Source of the DNA: Catonia carolina
Lineage: Eukaryota > Arthropoda > Insecta > Hemiptera > Achilidae
Length of the DNA stretch: 64,000 nt
Direction of reading: 5' to 3'
Assembly: GCA_035578175.1 (NCBI GenBank)
Contig: JAQMRL010000008.1
Coordinates: 89,818,541-89,882,540 of the forward strand
In this document: positions 49,750 through 60,269 of the stretch, piece by piece
Layout of the letters: the number at the start of each line of letters is the position of its first letter
Numbering within the stretch: position 1 is the first letter of the stretch
Translations under genes and position numbers: made by a program
The notes under the pieces: model-generated
What the model was told of the DNA's origin: nothing
Database searches by the model: none
The model's input: only the letters and a program-made list of their open reading frames with translations

Positions 49750-50467
49750 CAGTAAAACCTCATTAATTCGGACTAATTGGGGGGAAGTGAAGTCCGAATT
49801 ATTGAAATTATTCGCGAATTATCACGAATATTTGTTTACATCTAAAAATTGAATAATTTAGGAAATTAAAATTAAAAAATAAATGTTACTTGTCTGAAAT
49901 ATCGATGTTTAATGAATTTACAGTAAAGTGTATTGAAAAACAACAAAGTTAAAAGTATAGAAATAAAAATATTTACGGCAGTAAAAATATTGTTAAATAA
50001 TAAATGTCCAGTGTAAAATGATATTTAATTAAAACACTGTACTTACGTACTGATTATTTGGCACTTGTTGAAGTAGAGGGTTGACAAATATCCTTAGGGA
50101 TCATTTGAGGTTGCTTAGAAAAAAAACTGGTTATTTTTTTCTGTGATTCTTTGCTACACAGTTTTCTTATAACTTGTTGGCACGTCTCTCTTAGGACAAG
50201 ATAATAGTCATTGAATTCCAGATTGAAGTCTGCAAATTCAATAAGTTCGTCTATGTGGTTTCTTACTTCACTAGCTTAAATTGTGGAACGTTTTCTTCAC
50301 TGAGTAACCAATAATGTATTACAGGATGAAACAATTTTTATTAGACAGTTTAAAGCTATTATTTTTTGAAGTAGCACTTTATTAATTTTTAACTAAAAAA
50401 ATTAAAAAGCTGCTCTTCTTGGAGTAGTCTGAAATATCGCGAATTCCGAATTAGTGAGGTTTTACTG
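49750..50467 (-). mobile_element. pogo/Tigger element (718 bp), internally deleted
   Basis: Left end cagtaaaacctcattaattc then gga. The reversed right end is cagtaaaacctcactaattc then gga: one mismatch in 23. The right border is TA; the left is degraded. It carries a transposase C-terminus on the minus strand. Confidence 0.8.
50054..50275 (-). pseudogene. Tigger transposase C-terminal remnant
   Basis: Minus-strand frame of 73 codons: ASEVRNHIDELIEFADFNLE, FNDYYLVLRETCQQVIRKLC, SKESQKKITSFFSKQ and a Ser/Thr tail, then TAA. The closing KKITSFF-K motif is typical of Tigger/jerky C-termini. The DNA-binding and DDE domains are missing. Confidence 0.6.
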
Positions 50468-50865
50468 TACTTCATATATTTGAATTGCTAAGCAATTCCA
50501 ACAAATGCTTATTTTCTGGAGTTTTAAACGATCAATTTTTACAATTCTTGCTGTGATAGAATCCTTATGGAGGTTGTAGGCCTACACTTTCATAATTTTG
50601 AATTGTCCATTGGATCTGGTGAATGCAAACCTAGGAACGAATAGAATACGGGTTATGCACATAGCGTACGTGCAGCAATCACAAAACAGTTAGAATTCTA
50701 TCAAATCAAATCTGTCTGTTTTATTTTGTGGTACTTTATTTGAACCAATTTAAACCTGTTTCATTTAAATGAAAGTTTAAGAGGAAATTAGTTATTTAAT
50801 ATTTATTTATATAGTTTTTCTTTTACTATTGTTTATCATAAATTATATTATTAATTTTAGAATAA

Positions 50866-51190
50866 TCCGCCGTGTTGGTCTAGAGGTAAAGTCATCGCCA
50901 AAATCAGCTGTTTAACAGCTGATTTTCAGAGACAAAGGTTCCTGGTTCAAATCCTAGTAAAGGTAGTTACTTTTATATGGATTTGAATACTAGACAGTGG
51001 CTGCTGGTGTACTTTGATGGTTGGGGTTCAATTAACCATACTCTCTCAGGAGTGGTTGACCTGGGTCAGTACAAGACTATACCTCATTTACACGTCATAC
51101 ACATCATCCTCATCTCATTGGGTCATGGGGTTGCTTATTGTTCTCAATTGAACAGATTGCAACGTACACATATTAGGAGTAAAAAAAAAT
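50866..51190 (+). mobile_element. tRNA-derived SINE, family D, copy 4 (best preserved)
   Basis: ccgtgttggtctagaggtaa (A box), cagctgtttaacagctg, cctggttcaaatcctagtaa (B box), tactttgatggttggggttc body, agattgcaacgtacac and a poly(A) tail. Confidence 0.8.
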
Positions 51191-51835
51191 AAATTTAGAA
51201 TATGGCTCCGATTGGGTCTAAATATAAAGTGCAGAGATAAACGTAGCATGAAAAGTAGAATAGGTGAAGTGGGAAGTCCTTTCTCTCCAACTTGTCATGC
51301 TATGCCTAAAGACTCTCTTTCAACTATTCATTTATTTGGAGCAGAGTTTTTATAGAAGTGTACTACCTCTATCAGGCTGATTTTCCAAAAAAGTGGAGAT
51401 TTTACTCCATTTTCTCAGTCACTTTCTACTATTTAGTTGACATTTTCCACATACTAACACTCGCACTGAACGGTACATAAAAAAAACAAAAGTTAGCCAT
51501 ACCAGACTCATGATTAATATGGTAGGAGTATCAAATGACAACTGAAGCTAAGGAAATTAAAAAAAGGAAGAGTTTTTTTAAAAACAGCTGTATGGAGTGA
51601 GTCAGTTCCTGAAAAACAAAATGCACTCACAAACTTCTTTGTCTAGTGCAGACAAGAAAATGCTTTCTGAGGAAGTGCTTTTCAGTAGCCAATTGAGGAC
51701 TTGGAACTCTCTCATAGAATTATTTTTGTTCTGACCTTTCACTAAAATTAGTGAATTCTATTATTTTTATTTTTTTAAATCCCAACCGGATGACTGGACA
51801 AGCAGAAAGTTGAACTTTACTGTACTTAAAATTAA
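51191..51835. other. Intron sequence, nothing recognised
   Basis: Intron 2 of the unknown gene; no repeat family or exon was seen. Confidence 0.4.
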
Positions 51836-52754
51836 AAATCTGGTGTGAAACGCTCACACAACTTTCTCTTACCAATGCAAATATTGAACAATATAACCTA
51901 ACATTAGTAATAAAACATAAGAAATAAACAAAAAACTAACCTCGATAAACATAACCTTATTTTAATCATGTGTGAAAGACACAATATGAAAATCAACTTC
52001 AGTTTGGCTTAAAAATACGGAAAAATCACTCTTTCACGCTAAACTAGGCTCTGTAGAGAAAAATACTTTAATAAAAGTTGTAGATCTTTTCATTTCTTAT
52101 AAATTTGATTATATACACTTTTGTCATAAAATGCATACTACGGCCGAAATCTTAAAAAAATTTATTTTTCACGTTTTCGTGAGAAAAAAATAGAAAATCG
52201 CTAATTACCGCTAAACTAAGTGTTATACAACAAAATGTTTGGAATAAAAGTTGTAGGTTTTTAAATTCTCTACTAATTTCGGCATTTTTGCGCTAAAATG
52301 CATATTAAAGCCACAATCTTAAAAAAACAATTTATTTATGTGAAAACAGCCTCTATAAGAATTTCAGCAGACATGATGCCTACCCTATCTTGTAAAGCAT
52401 AAAAAATTTAGTAAACGAGGCGATTTTTAAAAAAATCTTAGGACCAATTTTTGAGAAAATTACAAAAAAGTGAAAAATTACACGAATAAACTACTACTTC
52501 TGGTTGACTGATTTTGATGAAAATGTTCATGTCGGGTCCGGTAGTGGTGTCTAACTTAAGTTTCAAGTTCATACGATGTTCCGTTCTAGAGATAATCTGT
52601 TCACACACACACACACAGACCAATTGCTAAAACAAATTTTTCGGGTTCATGAGGTCTGAAAACGTGTAGATCCAGTGAAAACTAGATTTTTAAAAATCGA
52701 CATGAAAACAATACTTTCCTTCCTATATATTCATATAGGCAAGAGAAAGTAAAA
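51836..52754 (+). mobile_element. Repeat F, copy 13 (full length, best reference copy)
   Basis: Ends aaatctggtgtgaaacgctc and ataggcaagagaaagtaaaa. It has both internal units, a CA microsatellite at about 52602-52618, and finishes 113 bp before exon 3 of the unknown gene. Confidence 0.75.
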
Positions 52755-52867
52755 TTTATTGACTGAACTAAACATTTGGATAAATTATATTCCCGAATGA
52801 AGATTAGTGAGAAAATTTTGGTTTACTGTATCATGTATTATAATATTTTTAATTTTTATATTTTCAG

Positions 52868-52985
52868 AAGTGTACGTGCTAAAAGTTATAGCTTTGATAC
52901 ATCAGTGGATACAAAACTACAACGTTCTTTTACCCAACTTAATGTCTTTGAAGGAAGAATAGACAACCGTAAACAAAACAAGGAG
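52868..52985 (+). CDS. Unknown gene, coding exon 3
   Basis: After ttttatattttcag this 118-bp exon reads SVRAKSYSFDTSVDTKLQRS, then FTQLNVFEGRIDNRKQNKE, completing a Lys codon with the last two bases of exon 2. The donor is placed at GAG|gttctt because only phase 0 reaches exon 4 in frame. The site is weak and is the least certain junction of the model; a missed small exon between 52986 and 58001 is possible. Confidence 0.7.
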
Positions 52986-53177
52986 GTTCTTATTTTATCA
53001 TGTTTGTATAAAACTGTTTTACAAACGTTATCAATAAAATTCACATCTTTTTGGATAGAATAAAAATTAACTTTTAAGGAACTGAATTATGTTACAATAC
53101 ACCAGAAGTATAGCTATTTAACAATTTCATCTTGGAATTATGTATCTTTAAAGAAAACTTTACTGGATAATTATTAT

Positions 53178-53349
53178 TGGCTCGTTGGTGTAGTGGTCAG
53201 CACAACTGACTTCTATGCCAAGGGTTCCAGGTTTGATTCTTGGTCAGGTCTGGGATTTTTTCATCTGTATACTATCTCACATCATTACCTGTGCACACCC
53301 CCAAGGCTTACGTAGGCATCATTGACCAATAAAAATAAATAACAAAAAT
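53178..53349 (+). mobile_element. tRNA-derived SINE, family A, copy 4
   Basis: ggctcgttggtgtagtggtc (A box), ccaggtttgattcttggtca (B box), aaggcttacgtaggcatcat, A-rich end. Confidence 0.8.
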
Positions 53350-53474
53350 AGATTTTCCATATTAGGTAAATATATATGTATCATATGAATCAACGTATAA
53401 AACTTAAAAAAGAATTGAATGAAATCATCGTCATGTACAATGTTCATACATTCTGTTACATTTTATTTTCTATA

Positions 53475-54248
53475 TCTATACTAATATAATAAAGAAGAAA
53501 CATCTGTTAGTTTGTTTGTATGAGGTAAGCTCAGAAACTACTGAACTGATTTTAAAAAATCTTTCTTTTTTGCATAGCTTAGAGCTCTCTTATCAATATA
53601 GGCTATTTTGTAACTTCAAGTAACTTTAATTAAGTGAGTTAAGCAACTTAAACTGTGACGATGTCGCATATTTTAGTTTATCGAGTCCATAGCACTTTTA
53701 TTTTTTCTAAGTCCTCTGGATGGATGGTGTATTTTTTGGGCTAGAAGCACAATTCAACTTTTATATTTCATAGAAAAACTTGAAGAATAACATTCAATTT
53801 CAAAAATATTAAAAATTTGGAAATATTCAAAATTTTTATTTTTGTACTGTATTTCATATATTATTTGTTCTTATTCGACAAATAGTGAAGAGTCATTTTA
53901 TATTTCCAATTACTGTGCGTATCGCACCCACGTATTACTGTCTCTTATCTCAGCCATATATCAACTGTCTCTTTCTTTTCCATCGATATTCTTCTATGCA
54001 TTCTATTCAATTCTGTTAAATCGCAGGGACAAACATTTAAAACGGTGGGCATCGATTTGAGACAAGAGTGCTTCCTTCTTTCATGGACTACTTTATGTTG
54101 GACTTGCCAGAGTTGGAAGGGCAGAAAAACAATTTATTTTGCTGCCACAGGGCAACAATACCACAAATATTGTATATAGAGAGGTTTTAAAATAATTTAA
54201 TGAGTCCTATATTAGCTGCTGTGAAGCGAAGTGAGCGGGGGTTGCTAG
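53475..54248 (+). mobile_element. Helitron, internally deleted, with helicase C-terminus
   Basis: It starts TC-tatactaatataataaag after A and ends ...gttgCTAG before T. A TC start, CTRR end and A/T flanks without duplication define Helitrons. A GC-rich subterminal segment (gtgaagcgaagtgagcgg) precedes the end. The last codons of the RepHel protein are retained. Confidence 0.75.
54061..54195 (+). pseudogene. Helitron helicase C-terminal remnant
   Basis: Reads SFFHGLLYVGLARVGRAEKQ, then FILLPQGNNTTNIVYREVLK and TAA. The pattern HGxLYVxLxRV...NIVYxEVL is the conserved end of Helitron PIF1-like helicases. The upstream helicase motifs and the HUH Rep domain are missing. Confidence 0.75.
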
Positions 54249-54581
54249 TCTTTCTATAAAATAGTTCTGACAATAATTCGCAAATTTGGAAAAACGAGTC
54301 GTCAGCCTTCAGAAGGCTCGTAAACATATAGGTACAAAAACAATATTAACAGTATTATAAATTTAAAATCGAATTTGACCCGGTAATGATTAAGTATAAA
54401 ACAAAATTAAAGTTATTACATTAAAAACTTCCCGATCACAGTTAATACATACCCTGGGATAACGCGAAGTAAAAAACTGAGGCGGCAAAAACATGTTAGA
54501 CATATTATCAAACAATGCGAGTTTCAGGACCAACAAAATTTAATATTAATATTAGTTTAAAAAATTTTTTTTAATATTTAC

Positions 54582-55230
54582 CTGGCCTCCGGCCCAGCCC
54601 AGTCAGTCAGCTAGTAGAAAGTCTCTATTATTTGTTAAGTAACACTGGTTGGGCTAGCAACTTTGTATGGTGACCAGATGACAGCCGTCCATGAACAAAC
54701 TCTACTGGGGGTCCCTGTTCAAACTCATGTCTAATCCACTTAAAAAAAAAAAATACAGCGAAAAACAGCAATCAAACTGGGTAATTGACAATAATGTATT
54801 GCTTGAGTCCCAGCTGTGTGTAGTTGTTGTGGAATGCAGTGCGTTGTTATAGTAGTGGGAGAATGAATGAGTCAGTAGTACTTCACAGCGATGCATTTGT
54901 AGTGGTAGCGTGTACTAACTAGACCAAAAAAATATTCTTATCATTAATTTAACAAATACCTACCGGGTTATTAACTTGGTCAGATTCATAATATTTAACT
55001 TGCTAATTTATATCAAAATATGGAAATAAATAAATGTAATAAATACAAATAAATATGTTAAATACAGAACGTTTAAAAACGAATGTTTTGTATCAGAGTA
55101 ATACAACAATCGTTCTTCCAGCATGCGTCACTCATTCATTATACCTCCCCGTACCCTTCAAACCGCAAATACACAGAGCTTGGAACCGCACAATACAATT
55201 CCCAATAACAAATAAAAGCTAAAAAAAAAA
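54582..55230 (+). mobile_element. Repeat G, copy 3, split by a MITE
   Basis: From ggcctccggcccagcccagt through gggggtccctgttcaaact to gacaataatgta. It resumes after the insertion at caattcccaataacaaataa and ends in poly(A). Confidence 0.7.
54799..55193. mobile_element. Tc1/mariner-type MITE (395 bp) with TA duplication
   Basis: Comparison with the uninterrupted G copies (aatgtacagttcccgataac at 24 kb) places the borders exactly: TA at 54797-54798 and TA at 55194-55195. Inner ends are ttgcttgagtcccagctgtg and, reversed, ttgtgcggttccaagctctg. No frame with a domain. Confidence 0.7.
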
Positions 55231-55237
55231 CAATTTA

Positions 55238-55448
55238 CCTTTTTCTTTTAACTTCTTACGAGCACTTTTGTGGTGTGCACCATTTCATCAGGTAATGTCA
55301 TAAAGCTTCTAGAAATTATTGTGAAGAGCATCTTCCTTTGTCAAAGTTTGAATTCAGACAATAATTTCTAGAAGGTTTATGATATTACCTGATGAAGCGG
55401 TGCGCACCGTGAAAGTACTTGTAAGAAGTTATAAAAAAAAAGAAAAAG
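55238..55448. repeat. Long near-perfect hairpin (arms about 85 bp, loop 35 nt)
   Basis: Left arm: acttcttacgagcac, ggtgtgcacc, catcaggtaat, cttctagaaattattgt. The right arm, reversed, has the same blocks with a few changes. The loop carries a small gaaga/tcttc stem. It lies in intron 3 of the unknown gene and would be transcribed. It could be a MITE or an RNA-forming hairpin. Confidence 0.8.
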
Positions 55449-56934
55449 AATGCAGTAAAAAAAGTAAATAATAAAAGTTTTTGAAAAACTTTATATTAAT
55501 ATGTCATCTGCTACTATGATGTTAACTAATCGCTTAAATAGTTAAAATTATAATATAAATAGTAAACAAACGTAAAAGTAAGTTTCACCTTTTTATGTTA
55601 ATGTAATTGTGATAAAAACTAAACATTAGAAACACTAGCTGCAATAGAAAAACTTTAAAATAAGTTTGATTTTGTAAAAACATTGTATGTAGACTTCACT
55701 CAATCTAACAAGCAAATATGGTACTAATGAAAATTCTTATTTTCAAATAAAACACTGAACAAGATTGAAAAATGGTTTTATTCACAATTAACTACTATGA
55801 TGGTCAGTTGATCTATGCTGAAACAAATTGTCATTGTTAACTACCTACTTTTCCTGTTTTACAATTTCTTTGTGAATTTCATAGTAGCAAAAGCACACGT
55901 AATACCCAGATCAATTTCTAAAATTTTACTGGTGGTTCTTACAGTTATCATTAAAAGATCTTATTTCCATAAGAATTAATTTCATTTGTACATTTGTGAT
56001 TTGGATTCTTAATGTGTAAGGTTGTGTCAGACGTTTAACGATTTAAGTTTAGTTTATCATGAAGAAAAGCGAGAAGGGTTCCTAGTTTTATAAATATTTA
56101 TAATATTGTTATAAATTTTATGAACGTGAATAATGAAAATGAAAATTCAAAAAATATAAATCTGCACATTGTTGATGAAGAGTGTAAAACTGCAAACTCC
56201 ATTACCTAAAACTTTACAGAAAAGTTTAAAACTGATTGAAACTCTTTAAGTTCCCGTAGAGATGACAGAAAATAATATATCCTTACAAAATGTATCATAA
56301 TACTTCATTGGAGTTTGTAGTTTTTCTAGTAGATAGACTTAATTTTCCTTTTTCTAATGATACCAAAATCATATTTTGGCCTAAAAAAGGAATTAGAAGG
56401 TTAGCAATCTTCATCAATGGTATTGATTTTATGAGATAACTAGTAAGAAATGTATTAAATTTACATAAATAATTTTAGATTCAATTTACATTAAAAATTG
56501 CATGTATTAACCTGAAAATGAAAAAAAATTAGAACTTTGACCAATATTTTGGAATCAGACTAAGTTCTAATTTTTCAGAAGTTTGTACCATCTTATTCCT
56601 TTAAATATTCTATCTTTGTTGTTTATTTCGAAATAGTTAAGCAAATGAATATTTTGAAAAACTTCTATCTTTACAAATAGGTACTTATTCGCTTAATAGT
56701 TGGTACATGGTATTGCTAATTTGAAGCTCAACTGACAACTTAACATTTCTAGTAGATTGCAGAGAATTTCGTCAAAATCATAAGACTTTACAAAACATTT
56801 TAGTTAATTTCTTAATTTTGTGATTGGATTGTTTTTGTATTCTTAATTCTTGAACTGTATAAAAATTTAATTGGTGGCAATATTTAAATTGTCATCTTGT
56901 CATTTTCCGGTGTTCGTTTGTCACACCCAGATGT
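55449..56934. other. Intron sequence, nothing recognised
   Basis: Intron 3 of the unknown gene; AT-rich, no repeat family found. Confidence 0.4.
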
Positions 56935-57160
56935 CAGAAACTACTAGAGATTTCAACGGTTTTCGGATTTGTAATCTACACAAAAAGTTAGTGGGTTTAG
57001 ATTGAGTTTGAAGTTATGGTTCAGACCAGAAGTCAAGAAATCAAAGTTAGAAACTACAAGAGATAGCAGCAAACAATTTTTGGATTCATAATCTGCACAA
57101 AATGTTAGTGGGCCTAGATTGGGTTTGAAGTTCCATTTCAACAGTAAGTCAAGAAATCAA
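56935..57160 (+). repeat. Two tandem copies of a 113-bp unit
   Basis: agaaactac-agaga, aatctncacaaaa-gttagtggg and aagtcaagaaatcaaagtt recur in order 113 bp apart. Confidence 0.7.
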
Positions 57161-57589
57161 AGTTGGAATTTGGAAACAGAAAAAAAATCATTCAATTTCT
57201 CTTAAAGAATCGATACAGAAATCACTATGGTTTTTGCCATAGATGAAAAGTTGCGTAGGTGGCAATTTTTAAAAATTTTTTAAAAAGGTTTCAGCCAAGA
57301 GACGCATTATCTCATGAAAGGGATTTTTTCTTGTATTTCTGACAGGAGTGAAGTACTGTTAAGGTCATATATCAGGAATATCTGTTGAAATAAAAATTTG
57401 AACAAATTATGTTTGAATTTCTTCCTTGTTAACGGAATCATCAGGAAGTATAGGTTGTAGTTTATAAAATTTATAGTAACTAGAAAACACTCATTTATAA
57501 ACACGCTAACTTGTATTTTCATGAATTATAGCTGTGAACAATGCTTACTGATTTACTTTCCATATGAAACTGAGTACTGTCTAATTCCC

Positions 57590-57705
57590 ACTATGCAACT
57601 AGCCTCTACACTGGGGTTCTGGGTTCAATTTCCAGTCAGGTCCTTCTCACTATCTGCATTGACAGTACTAATTGCAAATCAGTCGGATGTAAAACAAAAA
57701 AACAG
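57590..57705 (+). mobile_element. tRNA-derived SINE, family C-related fragment
   Basis: ttctgggttcaatttccagtc (B box region), atctgcattgacagtac, caaatcagtcggatg, A tail. Confidence 0.5.
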
Positions 57706-58001
57706 AACAAAAATAACTGCCACTTTTACGCTTTGCATTAGAGCCACTGAACATCTAGAAAGCTTAGTTTATCTCTGGGTAACCATGGTAAAAAAATATG
57801 AGTAGGTTTTGTGACAGCAAAAACTGAAATTATAATTAATATATATGTGTATAAAGCATTCAATATCTTAAGCTATTGACAAATTTTTCTGTTAATACAT
57901 AAACCAAACTTCTGTGAATGATAAAAATTGCAGTAATTAAATAAAACACAATTTTATATATTTAATATTTTTTATCTGATCGTTTTCGTTTCTTGTTAAA
58001 G

Positions 58002-58114
58002 GTTAATAAAGTTCCTTATCAAGTTAAGAAAGTACATTTTAAGGGATTAATTGACAGTTGTGAAGGAGTTGGTGAAATAATTGCAGCTTATCAGAAGAAT
58101 TTTACATATTTGAA
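58002..58114 (+). CDS. Unknown gene, coding exon 4
   Basis: The acceptor is cgtttcttgttaaag and the donor TTGAA|gtaagtac. The 113 bp read VNKVPYQVKKVHFKGLIDSC, then EGVGEIIAAYQKNFTYLK. This is the most domain-like part of the protein: amphipathic, low in simple sequence, probably helical. No family is recognised. The exon enters in phase 0 and leaves in phase 2. Confidence 0.8.
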
Positions 58115-58506
58115 GTAAGTACACTATTTTTAATGGAATCTGTAATTATTTTCTTTTGACTCATCTCCCTTTATAACCATCCCATTCCACTACAAAAAAC
58201 CTACTCTACGCAGGTAGGCAGATGGCTTACTCTAATATTATTTGAAGCAACTGCAGTAGAAGAGTATTGGAATCTTAGATTACTGTACTTGGCTTGACAG
58301 GGAAGGAACAATATATCAACCCTAAGGATTGTTATAACATTCACTCAATTTATGGATAACAACATTCAATTTATGCAAAGTCACAGGTTTTTTTGTCAAA
58401 ATTTGGAAATAAACTATTTAATTTTTTTAGTCTGGTATTATAAAAAATGTCTAGCAAAACATTTGATGTATCTAACACTTTAAGATATTGTATTTTACTT
58501 GTGCAG

Positions 58507-58600
58507 ATATGTGCAGTGTGAATATATAAATAAATATAAGGAAGTCTCTTACCTCACTCACTATATGGCTATACAAGCACGAGAGTCGAGTGAACTGTGA
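58507..58600 (+). CDS. Unknown gene, last coding exon with stop
   Basis: After ttttacttgtgcag this exon completes a Lys codon and reads YVQCEYINKYKEVSYL, then THYMAIQARESSEL and TGA at 58598-58600. With the four other exons the frame closes at exactly 534 bp, that is 177 residues plus stop. That five separately chosen splice sites close without a stop is the main evidence that this is a real gene. The protein has no signal peptide or membrane segment and is rich in Lys, Asn and Tyr. A dead retrotransposon starts about 240 bp downstream, so the natural 3' UTR and poly(A) site may be short or disrupted. Confidence 0.8.
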
Positions 58601-58839
58601 TTGTGGTAAAAAGAAACTTCACTCTTTGAGCTGATGTCATTGACCCATTTCTATAGTTATTTATATAACATAAAATTTTATGAAAGCACAGAATTTTGTG
58701 AACATGTGCAAATATAAAAAAAAGAAAAGATAACGTATAGCATAGTAATTGGAATAAGAACACTTGTCTGAAAATTGGGTATTCTACGAATCTCGGACAG
58801 TTTATACCCCTTTTCAGGTCATTTTCAACTCAAGCGGCG

Positions 58840-59697
58840 TTGATAAAAGGAATATTATTGAATAAAATACCTAACCCTACCATTCAAAAGGTAGTATTTA
58901 TTAGGTTAATCAGTTTCTTGACTGAAAACCTAATCATCTCAGAGGATCAGCATGGTTTCCAAAAAGGTAGATCAACTAAAACTGCAATTGTTTCACTTGT
59001 GGAGCAAGTAGTTGATATATTGGACGCCGGGGAGAAAGCATTGGCAGTGTTTCTGGATCTGAGTAAAGCTTTCGATTATGTTGATCATGAAATTTTATTG
59101 AAAACACTAGAGTCATTAGGCGTTAGGGATGTAGAGTTGAAATGGTTTCAATCTTACCTTATTAATAGATTACAGTGTGTGGAGTTAACTAGGGTTGTTA
59201 GAGGGAAACTTACAAAAGTTGTATCTGGAAAGCTTGAAGTCAAAGCAGGCGTTCCACAGGGGTCAGTTTTAGGTCCAATTCTGTTTCTATTGTATATTAA
59301 TAGGTTACCAGAAGTCATACCTAATGGCAGAGCTTTGTTGTTTGCTGATGATACTTCAGTAATCAGTAACAGTTCACTGCTAGATGCTCTTGAAGTAAAT
59401 ACACATGTTAACATAGAGTCCGTAGTGCAGTTCTTGAATCAAATGTTATTAACAGTTAATGGGAAAAAGTGTCAGTACTTGCAGTTCAAAAATAAACATA
59501 ACGTTAAAGAAAGTAGAGAAGTGGATGTATTTATTCATAATAATAGTTTAGAGCATGTAGAAACAGTGAAGTTCCTGGGCGTATCTCTAGATAGATCTTT
59601 GTCTTGGGACTTCTATACCAATCAAGTTTGTAGTAAAATATCATCTGGGGTATTTGCACTAAAACAAGTTGCCAGATTAAATGATAAAAATTACTAA
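58840..59697 (+). pseudogene. Non-LTR retrotransposon reverse transcriptase (5'-truncated)
   Basis: A 285-codon frame holds the RT core: QHGFQKGRST (residues 38-47), FLDLSKAFD (71-79), GVPQGSVLGPILF (137-149) and the catalytic FADD (168-171), then a connection region with VKFLGV. The endonuclease and the first RT blocks are missing. A frameshift near 59690 ends the frame; the sequel resumes in another frame (AYHGLILSHIRYG). Such enzymes reverse-transcribe their own RNA onto nicked target DNA. The clade (CR1/jockey/I-like) cannot be fixed without alignment. Confidence 0.9.
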
Positions 59698-60269
59698 TGG
59701 CGGCTTATCATGGCCTCATTCTGTCTCATATCCGTTATGGTATTTTAGTATGGGTAATTCTAGCATGGGTAATATGAATAGGGTTTTTAAAATTCAAAAG
59801 AAAGCTATTAGGTGTATGGTGGGAGCTAACCAGCTAACCTCATGCAGGCCACTATTTAAGGAGCTTAAATTGCTTACAGTCCCTGTCTCTACATTTTTGA
59901 GGTGATTATGTATGTTAGGTAAAATAATTTTATGCAGAATTTCAATGTTCACAATCATAACATGAGAAACAGGAATGATTATTATGTGGCTAATCACTCC
60001 ACAAAATTGTTTGAACAAAAACCTACTTATGCAGGGAGAAAATTCTTAAATAAATTACCCCAATCTTTAAAGTGTTGTGAGGATTTGAATTCCTTTAAAA
60101 AAAATTTAAAAAATTACTTGATCGGTGAAACTTTTTATAGCATACAAGAATTTCTTTCTTGATAGTAGTGATACATAGTGTGTTTCTTATACGTATTTCA
60201 GGTGTTATATCTGACGACATGTCCTATACTCCTCCTGGAGTCTCCAGGGCGCAAAAAAAAAAAAAAAAA
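59698..60269 (+). mobile_element. 3' part of the same retrotransposon, frameshifted, with poly(A) tail
   Basis: Pieces of the C-terminal region continue in shifting frames (RVFKIQKKAIRCMVGANQLT at about 59780-59840; FLNKLPQSLKCCEDLNSFKK near 60040-60100), then a short 3' UTR and a pure A run at about 60253-60269. At least three frame disruptions show a dead copy. Confidence 0.8.

Noticed and set aside
58840..60269. Endogenous virus
   Set aside because: The reverse transcriptase is of non-LTR type with a poly(A) tail; no LTR, gag, protease or envelope features.
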